DNA of 47,383 nt from JAQUQI01 sp041650035 (GTDB lineage Bacteria; Omnitrophota; Gorgyraeia; JABMRG01), in NCBI GenBank assembly GCA_041650035.1, contig JBAZLY010000007.1, forward strand, positions 1-47,383, given 5' to 3'. The notes under the pieces were generated by a model, which had not been told where the DNA came from, ran no database searches, and worked only from the letters and a program-made list of their open reading frames with translations. The position numbers and the translations under genes were made by a program. How positions within the stretch are numbered: the first letter of the stretch is position 1; every line of letters begins with the position of its first letter. Positions 26,127 to 33,817 of this stretch are shown in pieces.

Positions 26127-26189
26127 TATATCTTTCAATCAAATCAGCCCTATTAACAGATATTTTTAAAAATTACCAGCCTGCAGCTC

Positions 26190-27863
26190 TTACGCCGCTA
26201 TCAACGCGGCCAATGAGGCACGGTGCATATTCTCAGCCTGCTGATAATTGACAATGGCAGGGGCAGGAAGTTCATATATGCCTTCAATGAGGAATTTCCT
26301 TATATCATGCTCTTTGGCAGGCCTGCCAAAGAGCATGCTGTAAAAATTGTCCTTGTTCAAGGCGTTTGTTATATCAATTACCGTGTCCTCTTTGGCTGAA
26401 AGCAGTATCCTTGCTATACCGATATACGGGGCAAGCAGAAGCCCTGCCTCTATCTTTTGTTTATCAACATTAAGATAAAGGGCTTTCTCGTATCCTTCTA
26501 TTCTCTTCCGGTCTGATATGATTATAAGACCTCTGCCTGTTAAATCATCCGTTGTCAGCTGGGACAACAGGCGTATTATACAACCATGGGCTTTCTCAAG
26601 GGCATCGTGCTGTACCGTGCCTTTTAGGAGGTATTTATTAAATATATGGCTGCCGGGAAGCATCTTATCGTCAATGGCAACAATGTGATTCTTCTCCTGG
26701 CCGGCATTATCTGCCAAAAATCCAGGACAGGATCTTATGAGCTCTGCCGATAGCTTAGACTGCAAGAGTATATGGGCAAGAACCGTATTATTATCATGGA
26801 TAGCTTTATCTATGGCTGATAACAGGTTGTCCCGTGTAAGGGTATCAAGGTCATTAAGCTCAAGTATGCCGGCGGAGGAGGATTTTTCGCCTATGTCGGT
26901 ATCAGGATCAGGAGCAAGTTTTTTCTTCGCGGTTTCAAGCATACTCGCTATATCAGGATCAAAGGTCTTAAATGCCGATACAACCTTTAAGGCCTCGGGG
27001 CCTAACACAGCACCTAAGCCCCTTAAGGCATCCTGCGTAACGAATACCGGACATCTTGGATCTGTTAGGTCTTTACTATATTTTAACAACTCCATATCTT
27101 TGGTTAATATCCCGATTCTTTTAATCTCCTCTATCGCGCGTGACCTGACAAACCAACTCTCGTGCCCTAACGCCTCTATCAAAACAGTGTTATTTTCAGG
27201 CAGCTGACCAGCAAGATCGGCTAAAACCTGGATAGCATCTTCACACGCCTCGTTATTACCTTTATCCAATACGTTCTTAAGAAGCGGAATGATTTCGGGC
27301 CCTAACCGCGAAAGGATTGACCTAACATAAAACCGCGCGTTACTGGCATAATTGCCGAGCTCTTTGATAATAAACGGCGCTGACGCTATGCCGATTTTAG
27401 TTAAAACATTGGCGGAATATGTCCTTATATATAAGTCATTTGTTTTTAAAGCGTTTGCAAGATCAGCGGCAGCAGACGGCCCCATTTTGACAAGCATATC
27501 GAATGCCCGCAAACGCAAATTACGGCTATTACCTCCCAAGGCCTGTATTAGCATAGGCACCGCTTTATTGCCGAGCCGAAAAAGTATATCAAAGGCCCTG
27601 TCACGCGCAATCGTATCTTCGCCTCCTAATTGCCTTATCAAATTTTCAATGTCAAACATCTTATCGGGCTGCAAGGAGGCATCTACTTCCGGCATGGCAA
27701 GCGTCTGCGTTAAATCCGCTACAACATTGCCTGCCGCGGCAGGCGCTCGCAGATATTGCATATCGTGATTGTTATCAGAAACCTGCGCGAAAACAATTGA
27801 CGGGACAAGAAAAATAATGGCCATAACAAGATTTACCGCTTTAACAATAACAGCTTTTCTCAT
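26190..27863 (-). CDS. Exported HEAT-repeat protein with LRxP-like tag
   Basis: 557 aa. The ATG at 27861-27863 is chosen because AAGGGGG precedes it and a signal peptide follows immediately (KAVNLVMAIIFLVPSIVFAQ). The mature end carries MQYLRAPAAAG. Residues about 60-300 are HEAT/PBS-lyase-type repeats (GNKAVPMLIQALGG, GPSAAADLANALK, GPEIIPLLKNVLDKG). The C-terminal 200 residues have no recognised domain and end QAENMHRASLAALIAA. HEAT repeats mediate protein contacts, so a periplasmic or surface scaffold role is likely. The frame is open 36 codons upstream but lacks a ribosome-binding site there. Confidence 0.8.
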   Translation of the reverse strand: MRKAVIVKAVNLVMAIIFLVPSIVFAQVSDNNHDMQYLRAPAAAGNVVADLTQTLAMPEVDASLQPDKMFDIENLIRQLGGEDTIARDRAFDILFRLGNKAVPMLIQALGGNSRNLRLRAFDMLVKMGPSAAADLANALKTNDLYIRTYSANVLTKIGIASAPFIIKELGNYASNARFYVRSILSRLGPEIIPLLKNVLDKGNNEACEDAIQVLADLAGQLPENNTVLIEALGHESWFVRSRAIEEIKRIGILTKDMELLKYSKDLTDPRCPVFVTQDALRGLGAVLGPEALKVVSAFKTFDPDIASMLETAKKKLAPDPDTDIGEKSSSAGILELNDLDTLTRDNLLSAIDKAIHDNNTVLAHILLQSKLSAELIRSCPGFLADNAGQEKNHIVAIDDKMLPGSHIFNKYLLKGTVQHDALEKAHGCIIRLLSQLTTDDLTGRGLIIISDRKRIEGYEKALYLNVDKQKIEAGLLLAPYIGIARILLSAKEDTVIDITNALNKDNFYSMLFGRPAKEHDIRKFLIEGIYELPAPAIVNYQQAENMHRASLAALIAA

Positions 27864-28019
27864 AATAACCCCCTTGTTAAAAAGCGCACAGCCCCAAAGC
27901 AATAACAGCATATCGTATAGTTTCCATAGATTTGATTGCTCAATTAATATTCCGCGCATTATAGCGCGCAAAACCCTGTCGAATGTAGTTGCGTATCCCT
28001 GCCGGTTAAACTGCGCCCC

Positions 28020-28130
28020 TTACGCCGCTGTCAGCATACGCGCATATCCGGCGTTAATTTGTTCCGCGCGCATTCCATAAAGGCTTGCTTCGTCGTTAAC
28101 TCCCCTCGCTGACAAGACACCGCGCGTCAC
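28020..28130 (-). pseudogene. 36-codon ORF resembling the C-terminal tail of a secreted paralogue
   Basis: From GTG at 28128-28130 the frame encodes 36 aa ending GMRAEQINAGYARMLTAA. The end is similar in style to the C-terminus of the adjacent HEAT-repeat protein (NMHRASLAALIAA): basic-aromatic, small residues, a final Ala-Ala. An in-frame TAG lies a few codons upstream of the GTG. It could be the last piece of a deleted paralogue or a genuine small peptide. A TATAAT (minus strand, 28149-28154) lies upstream. Evidence is thin. Confidence 0.35.
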
Positions 28131-28479
28131 GGTAATTAATCCTGTCTAATTATAACCGATCCGGAAAATGACAACATTTTTTTATAAGCCATTTTCATAG
28201 TGCGACTCTTTTTTGTATTTTTTGGAATTACTGGCATATTTTACGTTTTGCCTGAAAGTAAAATATATCTTAATTTGACAATTACTAAATTGATTAAAAA
28301 AAATGGATTGACCTGCTGCTGATTATATCTTATTTTTCGAAAAACAGCATTTAAGATAGGATTTTTTATAGGCATATGTGATTGATACTTACTGGCGTAT
28401 ATTTTATAATAAAAGAAACTTATTGTCAAGAGATTAAAAGCTTTTTTTAAATCTTTTTTTAAAACTCTCAAGAAAAGGA
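28131..28479. other. AT-rich intergenic region upstream of bioY
   Basis: Together with the promoter this leaves more than 400 bp without a convincing gene. It holds a TATAAT reading leftwards (28149-28154) and a perfect 9-bp inverted repeat ATATTTTAC/GTAAAATAT (28236-28244 and 28258-28266), plus many A and T runs. A 101-codon minus-strand frame here is Lys/Ile/Phe-rich and looks like chance. The palindrome could be an operator, but it lies more than 200 bp from the bioY promoter. Confidence 0.5.
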
Positions 28480-28507
28480 TTGACACGAAGAATCCTTTGA
28501 TGATAAT
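28480..28507 (+). promoter_or_regulatory. bioY promoter
   Basis: TTGACA (28480-28485), a 16-bp spacer and GATAAT (28502-28507), followed by a leader of about 30 nt with GGGGGG before the ATG. No clear BirA operator (TTGTAAC-type palindrome) is visible. Confidence 0.75.
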
Positions 28508-28544
28508 ATCATTTGTTATATAATCTATTATAAAGGGGGGAAAC

Positions 28545-29120
28545 ATGTATAATTCTATCTATCTTTTAACGGAAAAAGAGGTTGTCAAGAATAGGTTCGC
28601 GGTATCGGCGATAGGGATAACTACGTTCACCCTGCTTACGTGGTTGGGGGCGTATATCTATATCCCCTTGGGCTTCACCCCCGTGCCAATAACCCTTCAG
28701 GAATTGTTTGTTTTTCTCTCAGGGGCATTATTGGGCAAAAGGCTCGGAGCGGTATCGCAAATAGCGTACCTGTGCGCTGGGATCGTGGGCATGCCGGTAT
28801 TTTCAGCAAGCGGATTCGGGCTATCACATATAGCCGGGCCTACGGGAGGATACCTGCTGGGTTTTATCTTTTCGAGCTACCTTATAGGGCATATGATAAG
28901 AAAAAATACTTCTATCCTATCCATGTTAACCGCCTTTACGCTCGGGGCCAGCCTCATTTACGCGCTTGGAGCAGCATGGCTAGTGTTTGGCTTAAGATTC
29001 AGCATCAGGCAAGCGATAATTTTAGGCGTGGTTCCATTCATACCCGGATGTTTTATTAAGATAGCACTTGCGACATGCATTGCTAAAGGGTCGCTAAAAC
29101 GTGTAAGGCAGATCTTCTGA
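28545..29120 (+). CDS. bioY: BioY, biotin transporter substrate-binding subunit
   Basis: 191 aa with about six membrane helices. Family motifs are VPITLQELFVFLSGALLG, GMPVFSASGFGLSHIAGPTGGY (in part) and the C-terminal PFIPGCFIKIALA. BioY is the S component of ECF biotin transporters. No EcfA or EcfT gene is adjacent, so it may act alone or share an energising module elsewhere. It is one of the few plus-strand genes here. It suits a biotin-dependent acetyl-CoA carboxylase (accA at 16221) in an organism that scavenges biotin. Confidence 0.95.
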   Translation: MYNSIYLLTEKEVVKNRFAVSAIGITTFTLLTWLGAYIYIPLGFTPVPITLQELFVFLSGALLGKRLGAVSQIAYLCAGIVGMPVFSASGFGLSHIAGPTGGYLLGFIFSSYLIGHMIRKNTSILSMLTAFTLGASLIYALGAAWLVFGLRFSIRQAIILGVVPFIPGCFIKIALATCIAKGSLKRVRQIF

Positions 29121-29139
29121 TTGGCGGGATAAAAACGGC

Positions 29140-29622
29140 TTATAATTTGTAACCTATTTTGCGCAAAAAATACCTTCTATCCTGTTTATCTTGTTCGGAT
29201 TCCTTACCCTTTGGAGCATATCCGTCAACAACCCCTATAACAGCCTTTCCCTGTTCCATCTCGGCTATGATCACATCTACAGGGTTAGCCGTGGCGCAAT
29301 GAATAGAGCAAACCTCGGGCACAGACTTGACAGCATGCATGAGATTAATAGGAAATGCCTCTTCAAAAATTATCATAAAGCTGTGGCCGGCGCCTATCAT
29401 CATGGCATTATCTGAAGCGGCTAATTCCAGTTTCTTGTCATTTCCCGCTGAACGCACAAGACAGGGACCGGAGGCCTCACAAAAGGCTAAACCAAACCTT
29501 ATGCCGGGAACAGAACCTATCAAAGCCTCATAGAGATCCTCGACCGTCTTAATAAAATGAGACTGGCCAAATATTATATTTGCGCCTTCAGGCTTGACAA
29601 TCTTTACCCTTGTTATATTCAT
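29140..29622 (-). CDS. Adenosine-specific kinase family protein (DUF355, COG1839)
   Basis: 160 aa. It matches the family along its whole length: VKPEGANIIFGQSHFIKTVEDLYEAL (in part), GIRFGLAFCEASGPCLVR, NAMMIGAGHSFMIIF, FPINLMHAVKSVPEV, IHCATANPVDVIIAE and GVVDGYAPKGKE. An archaeal member was crystallised and proposed to bind or phosphorylate adenosine; the physiological role is unclear. It is more frequent in archaea and deep-branching bacteria. It lies downstream of the ferredoxin gene, separated by a 14-bp hairpin, so it may be a separate or attenuated transcript. Confidence 0.88.
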   Translation of the reverse strand: MNITRVKIVKPEGANIIFGQSHFIKTVEDLYEALIGSVPGIRFGLAFCEASGPCLVRSAGNDKKLELAASDNAMMIGAGHSFMIIFEEAFPINLMHAVKSVPEVCSIHCATANPVDVIIAEMEQGKAVIGVVDGYAPKGKESEQDKQDRRYFLRKIGYKL

Positions 29623-29637
29623 GGCCTGTCATTAAGC

Positions 29638-29676
29638 AACATGGCCGCGTAGCGCTTTGCAATACGCGGCCATGTT
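29638..29676 (-). terminator. 14-bp perfect hairpin after the ferredoxin gene
   Basis: AACATGGCCGCGTA (29638-29651) and TACGCGGCCATGTT (29663-29676) form a perfect 14-bp stem with an 11-nt loop, starting 3 nt after the ferredoxin stop. The following minus-strand bases (GCTTAATGAC) lack a T-run, so it may be a weak terminator or an mRNA-stabilising element. It is the strongest hairpin in this part of the window. Confidence 0.6.
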
Positions 29677-29679
29677 TCT

Positions 29680-29862
29680 CTAATCCTCGATTTTTATTGC
29701 CTCCACCGGACAGCTGGATACGATGTCATTGATGTCGCAACCACAATCCCCGTCTTTGACATGAGCCACGTTGTCCTCTCCTACCTCAAATTTATCAGGG
29801 CACATGCTCGCACATAAACCGCATCCCGTGCATAACGACTCATCAATACTGATGTTGGCCAT
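29680..29862 (-). CDS. Single [4Fe-4S] ferredoxin
   Basis: 60 aa. Cys11, Cys14 and Cys17 (CTGCGLC) plus Cys51 (SSCPVEAI) form the ligand set of monocluster ferredoxins of the Thermotoga/Desulfovibrio type. Cys21 and Cys40 or Cys42 would be placed to form the disulfide seen in some of these proteins. It is an acidic, small cytoplasmic electron carrier. AAGGAGGAG precedes the ATG. It follows the TlpA gene by 20 nt in the same direction. Confidence 0.95.
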   Translation of the reverse strand: MANISIDESLCTGCGLCASMCPDKFEVGEDNVAHVKDGDCGCDINDIVSSCPVEAIKIED

Positions 29863-29882
29863 ATTACTCTCCTCCTTTTTGT

Positions 29883-30395
29883 TTATATACGATTTCCCGT
29901 TATCCGCGATATTATATCTGACGGTATATCATACCCGTTATACACGACTTTCCCGCGCGTATCCAGAACAATAAACGTAGGCACGCCGTGAATACCATAT
30001 ATATAAGCCATATCCCCCTTCAGATCCAATAACACCTCATAAGGCATTCCATGCCTTGCCTTGAACCTCGTAACCTTGCCGCTTGATTCGTTGACATAAA
30101 CGGCAACAACCTTAAGACCTTTGTCTCTGCTGTCATTATCTATCCTTTTTAAATCAGGTATCACGGTCACGCAATGGGGGCACCACGTTGTGGTGAATAC
30201 AAGCAAAACGTTCTGACCCAGGTAATCGGATAATAACACAGGCCGGCCTGACAAGTCCGTAAGGGTGGAGACGTCTGTTGCTTCAGCCTTTGACAAACCC
30301 TGATTTGAAGGGCCCGCGTATACGGCAATATATGACATGCCGCATACCATGCAAACCAGTAAAATTAGCCTAATCCCCAATTGTATCTTAATCAA
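29883..30395 (-). CDS. TlpA/ResA-like thiol-disulfide oxidoreductase
   Basis: 170 aa, taking TTG (30393-30395) as the start: AGGAG lies 7 nt before it, it overlaps the ccdA stop as TTGA, and it leaves a normal signal anchor (IKIQLGIRLILLVCMVCGM). An ATG 13 codons upstream would overlap ccdA more and has no such site. The redoxin domain has the active site TTTWCPHC (Cys72 and Cys75) and the cis-Pro in HGVPTFIV. It likely keeps thiols reduced on the periplasmic side, for cytochrome c maturation or other substrates, using electrons from CcdA. Confidence 0.9.
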   Translation of the reverse strand: MIKIQLGIRLILLVCMVCGMSYIAVYAGPSNQGLSKAEATDVSTLTDLSGRPVLLSDYLGQNVLLVFTTTWCPHCVTVIPDLKRIDNDSRDKGLKVVAVYVNESSGKVTRFKARHGMPYEVLLDLKGDMAYIYGIHGVPTFIVLDTRGKVVYNGYDIPSDIISRITGNRI

Positions 30396-31099
30396 AAAAG
30401 AGCTCCTGCTTTTATAAAAAAATACTCCGCGCATACTATAAGCACCGCCCCAAACACCTTTTTCGCTATATCAAGCCATTTTCCGGATTTTGGCAAAGAC
30501 GCGGCCAGGCCTGTAAATGTCCCTATGATAAGTAATAAAAGGCCCATGCCAAGGGCGTATGTAAATAAAAGGCTTATGCCGAGAATAATGTTTTGCCTGC
30601 TTCCAACATATGTGAGCACGGCCCCTAATACAGGCGCTGTGCATGGCCCCATAATAAGTCCTGCCGATATACCGACCGCGAATGCCCTGAACAGACCTTG
30701 ACCCTGCTTGGGCATAGCACTGGCTCTTGATAAGCCAGGTGACATTACGGCAAAAACATCCATCATGGAAAGCCCAAGCAGTAAAAAGACATTGCCTACA
30801 ATTATATAAGTCCAGGGGTTGGAAGATATCTCTCCGAATACCCTACCGCCTAATGCCGCGACAGCGCCCAGGCAGGAATAAACAAATGCCATACCAAAAA
30901 CGTAAAAAAGTGACAAGAGAAACGCCCTGCCCTTCGCGCGGGCAGAGCTGGCCCCAATAAACCCTACGGCTACGGGGATAACAGGATAAATGCACGGCGT
31001 GAGACTGGTGAGTATCCCGCCTAAGAAAACAACTATATAACTTATGACCGAGACATCCTTTATCGCGCTGTTTGAAAATGATATAAGTGATTCAATCAT
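30392..31099 (-). CDS. ccdA: CcdA/DsbD-type transmembrane thiol electron carrier
   Basis: 235 aa, six TM helices. The two redox motifs are ILTSLTPCIYPVIPVAVGF (helix 1) and IMGPCTAPVLGAVLTY (helix 4), each with the Pro-flanked Cys typical of the family. It carries electrons from cytoplasmic thioredoxin to periplasmic TlpA-like proteins, so it fits the downstream TlpA gene. Its start overlaps the treT stop (TAATG), and its stop overlaps the TlpA start (TTGA). A trxB gene lies 2.7 kb upstream on the same strand. Confidence 0.93.
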   Translation of the reverse strand: MIESLISFSNSAIKDVSVISYIVVFLGGILTSLTPCIYPVIPVAVGFIGASSARAKGRAFLLSLFYVFGMAFVYSCLGAVAALGGRVFGEISSNPWTYIIVGNVFLLLGLSMMDVFAVMSPGLSRASAMPKQGQGLFRAFAVGISAGLIMGPCTAPVLGAVLTYVGSRQNIILGISLLFTYALGMGLLLLIIGTFTGLAASLPKSGKWLDIAKKVFGAVLIVCAEYFFIKAGALF

Positions 31100-32346
31100 T
31101 ATAGTGATACTATATCGCCTTTTTGGCCTAAAGAAAGCGCCAGAAGCATGTGCTCTCTAATAAGTCTGGTTAATAAAAAATTACGTCTTATGTGCATCCT
31201 GCCATTGTGCCCTAACCGCTTCGCGAAAGACGGGTTATTCAAGACCTGCCTTATCCTTAAGGCGGCACCTTCCACGCAATGGCAAAGCAGGCCGCTGTAC
31301 ATATTTTTTATCTGCAAGGGTATACCGCCTACGGCCGATGCCACAACAGGCTTTTCTTTCCAAAGGGCCTCCGTTACTGTAAGGGCGAAGCCTTCTTTAA
31401 TAGATTTTTGAACTATAACGGATGAGGCCCGCTGTAACGCGTTTACCTCTATGTCATTGTTTTCAGGCTCGATAAGCAACACATGGACATCAGGCACGCC
31501 CTTAGCCTTTTCTTTTACCTCTTTAAGGACATCGGCTCCTTCAGGGTCATCCGCGGCGCTGTTGCCTATCAATACCAATTGCGCGTCAATATATCTCTTA
31601 ACTAATTTAAACGCCTCAATAACACCTACAGGGTCTTTAAGATGGTCATATCTCGATACCTGCGATATGATGGGTTTTTGGCGATCTATGCCGTATTTGG
31701 AAAGTACTTTTAAAATCGTATCCTCCTCCATCGGCCTGCTCTTATCGCTCAACGGGTCTATGGCGGGGCATATCAGGAACTGCGGGATCTTTAAAGGCCT
31801 GGTAAATTTTGGGCTTGAGAATACGGAGGCATCATAACCTTCAATAAAAGCGGACAAAAAATCCCATACCCGTTCATCGGGAGAAGAGACGTCTATATGG
31901 CATCTCCATATCCATTTAACGTCTTTTGTCCTTTTCTTGTTTTGTATAAGGGCAATTGGCTGCGGGTCATGGACAAATACTATATCGCCGCATATCTTGG
32001 TTGATTTATTATACGCCTGGGCACTTTCTATATATATGTCAAAATCCTTATCGGATAACGCCTCGGACATACCGTGAAGGGCATTGTGGAATTTCTTAGT
32101 TACATTAAAGAAATCAGGATTGGCCTCTATCACATCCCACTCGATATCTACGCCCAATTCCCTCATTAGCGGCACCACCCGGGACAGCATTTCAGCCACG
32201 CCTCCGCCGGAGCGGGTAGAATTGATATGCTGTATCTTCCTGCCCTTGAGCCTTGAGGCCAAAAACCTAAGCTCCTCAACCGTATCTTCTCCGACAATAG
32301 ATATATAATCGTTCAGGCAGGACAACCCGCCCCTATCTCTTCGCAT
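31099..32346 (-). CDS. treT: TreT-type trehalose synthase (GT4 glycosyltransferase)
   Basis: 415 aa. Two Rossmann domains of GT-B fold. The N-terminal half has HINSTRSGGGVAEMLSRVVP and FVHDPQPIALI, and the C-terminal half has QVSRYDHLKDPVGVIEAF and KEGFALTVTEALWKEKPVVA, the EX7E-like GT4 donor site. The pattern matches the trehalose glycosyltransferring synthase family, which joins NDP-glucose and glucose reversibly to form trehalose. A close relative with another acceptor cannot be excluded. GGGGA precedes the ATG. It overlaps the DUF5752 gene by 14 nt and the ccdA gene by one base. Confidence 0.88.
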   Translation of the reverse strand: MRRDRGGLSCLNDYISIVGEDTVEELRFLASRLKGRKIQHINSTRSGGGVAEMLSRVVPLMRELGVDIEWDVIEANPDFFNVTKKFHNALHGMSEALSDKDFDIYIESAQAYNKSTKICGDIVFVHDPQPIALIQNKKRTKDVKWIWRCHIDVSSPDERVWDFLSAFIEGYDASVFSSPKFTRPLKIPQFLICPAIDPLSDKSRPMEEDTILKVLSKYGIDRQKPIISQVSRYDHLKDPVGVIEAFKLVKRYIDAQLVLIGNSAADDPEGADVLKEVKEKAKGVPDVHVLLIEPENNDIEVNALQRASSVIVQKSIKEGFALTVTEALWKEKPVVASAVGGIPLQIKNMYSGLLCHCVEGAALRIRQVLNNPSFAKRLGHNGRMHIRRNFLLTRLIREHMLLALSLGQKGDIVSL

Positions 32347-33016
32347 TGTTTATTCCCCATTCAGGGCTGTTCATTATAATATCAATTATATTAAAACGCA
32401 GGTTTTCTAACGTATAAGTATAGGGGTCAAAACGTTCAAGCTTAGCAGCAAGTCTTGGGTAACCCAATGACGTATCTATCCAATTAGAAAAATCATTGAT
32501 CCCGCGGCCAAGCCTTAACCTGGCATTGAAGACATGAAAATCTATCGAACCTATAGCCACATTCCTAAGCGCCTCAACCATATCAGTCAGGTTGTACGCG
32601 ACATATTGCGTAGGCAGTACAAATGTCCTGGATTTCGTAAAATCAAACTCCTTGCCCGGCGGGGCATTACGTATATCCTTCGCGTCAAAAAGATAACCTT
32701 CGATAACCTCTATTATCTTTTCTCTAAGCGCCCTGACGGTATTATATTGATAAACATCTATACTGCCTAAAAACTCGCCAAGGGCATCCTCGCCGAGAGC
32801 CTTGACGGCCCAGTACGCAAAGGCATTGGGGGGCTCGGGAGACAGGAACTGGTGCTGCTGTAAAAAGACGTGCATATGATAATATATGACAGAACCCGGG
32901 ACATCTTTTATTATGTTTACAAGCTCTCTGGCGTTTCTGGCCTTAAGGCCCGTAGACTCACGGAGTTCAACATGGGTATAAAAATAAAAAGGATTTTTTT
33001 TATTTTTTTCGGCCAT
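32333..33016 (-). CDS. DUF5752 family protein
   Basis: 227 aa, soluble. Recognised from its overall sequence: FYFYTHVELRESTGLKA at the start, VIYYHMHVFLQQHQFLSPEP, NAFAYWAVKALGEDALGEFL and a C-terminal LRLGRGINDFSNWI. No catalytic motif is known for the family. The His-rich YYHMHVFLQQHQF segment could be a metal or ligand site. The 14-nt overlap with treT implies coupled synthesis, and treT-DUF5752 adjacency suggests a role in trehalose metabolism or its control (inference). Confidence 0.8.
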   Translation of the reverse strand: MAEKNKKNPFYFYTHVELRESTGLKARNARELVNIIKDVPGSVIYYHMHVFLQQHQFLSPEPPNAFAYWAVKALGEDALGEFLGSIDVYQYNTVRALREKIIEVIEGYLFDAKDIRNAPPGKEFDFTKSRTFVLPTQYVAYNLTDMVEALRNVAIGSIDFHVFNARLRLGRGINDFSNWIDTSLGYPRLAAKLERFDPYTYTLENLRFNIIDIIMNSPEWGINNAKR

Positions 33017-33024
33017 ATTATGGA

Positions 33025-33318
33025 TTATCTTATCTCTGCGGAACCGCCCAGTAATTCCTTCTGCTTGAGCAGCTGTTTTGCATACCGCGATTTTAAGCCT
33101 CCCATCTTTTCCTGGACATCCTTCATCTTAGCGTCTATCTCTTTCAAGGACATCAGGTTCATTTTTTTATTTTTTTTAACCCCCTCTTCCTGTTTCGGGC
33201 CGGCTGACTCGGAAACCGCCTCCGGTTTGGCAGGCGCTTGGCTTACCATGGACCCGCCCGGCGAACTTTGTTTTACTTCATCGGCCTTTTGAACCTTTGC
33301 CTCATTTTTTTCTTCCAT
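33025..33318 (-). CDS. Small low-complexity protein preceding DUF5752-treT
   Basis: 97 aa from the ATG at 33316-33318, with AAAGG 9 nt before; an in-frame TTG three codons earlier is the alternative. The first 50 residues are charged and Pro/Ser-rich, and the second half (LKEIDAKMKDVQEKMGGLKSRYAKQLLKQKELL) is a predicted coiled coil. There is no signal or known domain. It is the first gene after a good promoter and lies 8 nt before the DUF5752 gene. Coding status rests on position and spacing. Confidence 0.6.
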   Translation of the reverse strand: MEEKNEAKVQKADEVKQSSPGGSMVSQAPAKPEAVSESAGPKQEEGVKKNKKMNLMSLKEIDAKMKDVQEKMGGLKSRYAKQLLKQKELLGGSAEIR

Positions 33319-33364
33319 CTTATTCAACCTTTCTTTTGATCTTGCCCTGGCCTTTTCGCCGGCA

Positions 33365-33394
33365 AGTATACCACAAAATCATTTTATGTGTCAA
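33365..33394 (-). promoter_or_regulatory. Promoter of the treT operon
   Basis: Minus strand TTGACA (33389-33394), an 18-bp spacer and TATACT (33365-33370). It marks an internal start separating 33318-29680 from the upstream rSAM-trxB-receiver genes. Confidence 0.8.
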
Positions 33395-33442
33395 TCTCCC
33401 AAAGAGCCCGGGACGTAACCAGCGCAGGCATTACCAGATTAT

Positions 33443-33814
33443 CTATAACCTGCCCGATGTCAGGTATTCAACCCTTTCATTCAAATAAGCCAGCCTTAAC
33501 GGCTTTACTATATACTCATCGGCCCCTTGCCGGAAAAATTCCTCTATGTCCTCCGTGTCATCTTGCTCGCCAAGAAGTATCAGCGGGACCCTTTTACCGC
33601 CAGCCCTCCTCGCTTGGGATACCAAATCCGACGTGCTCATGCCCGCGAAGGCCGCATTGGCAATAATCAGGTTAAAAGTATCGCCCCGCATTTTTTTCAC
33701 ACCATCTCTACCTGTGTTGAAACAAGATACCTTGTACCCTTGTTTTGTAAAAAATTCCAAAAACCGGGCAGTATCCTTATCGTCATCAATCAATAATATT
33801 TTAACAGGCGTCAC
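33443..33814 (-). CDS. Stand-alone receiver domain lacking the phospho-acceptor Asp
   Basis: 123 aa, start GTG at 33812-33814, 3 nt after the trxB stop. It is a CheY-like fold with the acidic pocket LLIDDDKDTA (Asp10-Asp12) and the conserved Lys in EYIVKPL. The beta-3 end reads NLIIANAAFAGMS, so the phospho-acceptor position is Asn53 and not Asp, and the Thr/Ser switch position is in LLGEQDD. It is therefore a pseudo-receiver that probably signals without phosphorylation or by protein contact. It is intact, not decayed. Confidence 0.85.
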   Translation of the reverse strand: MTPVKILLIDDDKDTARFLEFFTKQGYKVSCFNTGRDGVKKMRGDTFNLIIANAAFAGMSTSDLVSQARRAGGKRVPLILLGEQDDTEDIEEFFRQGADEYIVKPLRLAYLNERVEYLTSGRL

Positions 33815-33817
33815 AGC

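Noticed and set aside
28241..28546. 101-codon minus-strand frame upstream of bioY
   Set aside because: It is AT-driven Ile/Lys/Phe composition and overlaps the bioY promoter and ribosome-binding site.
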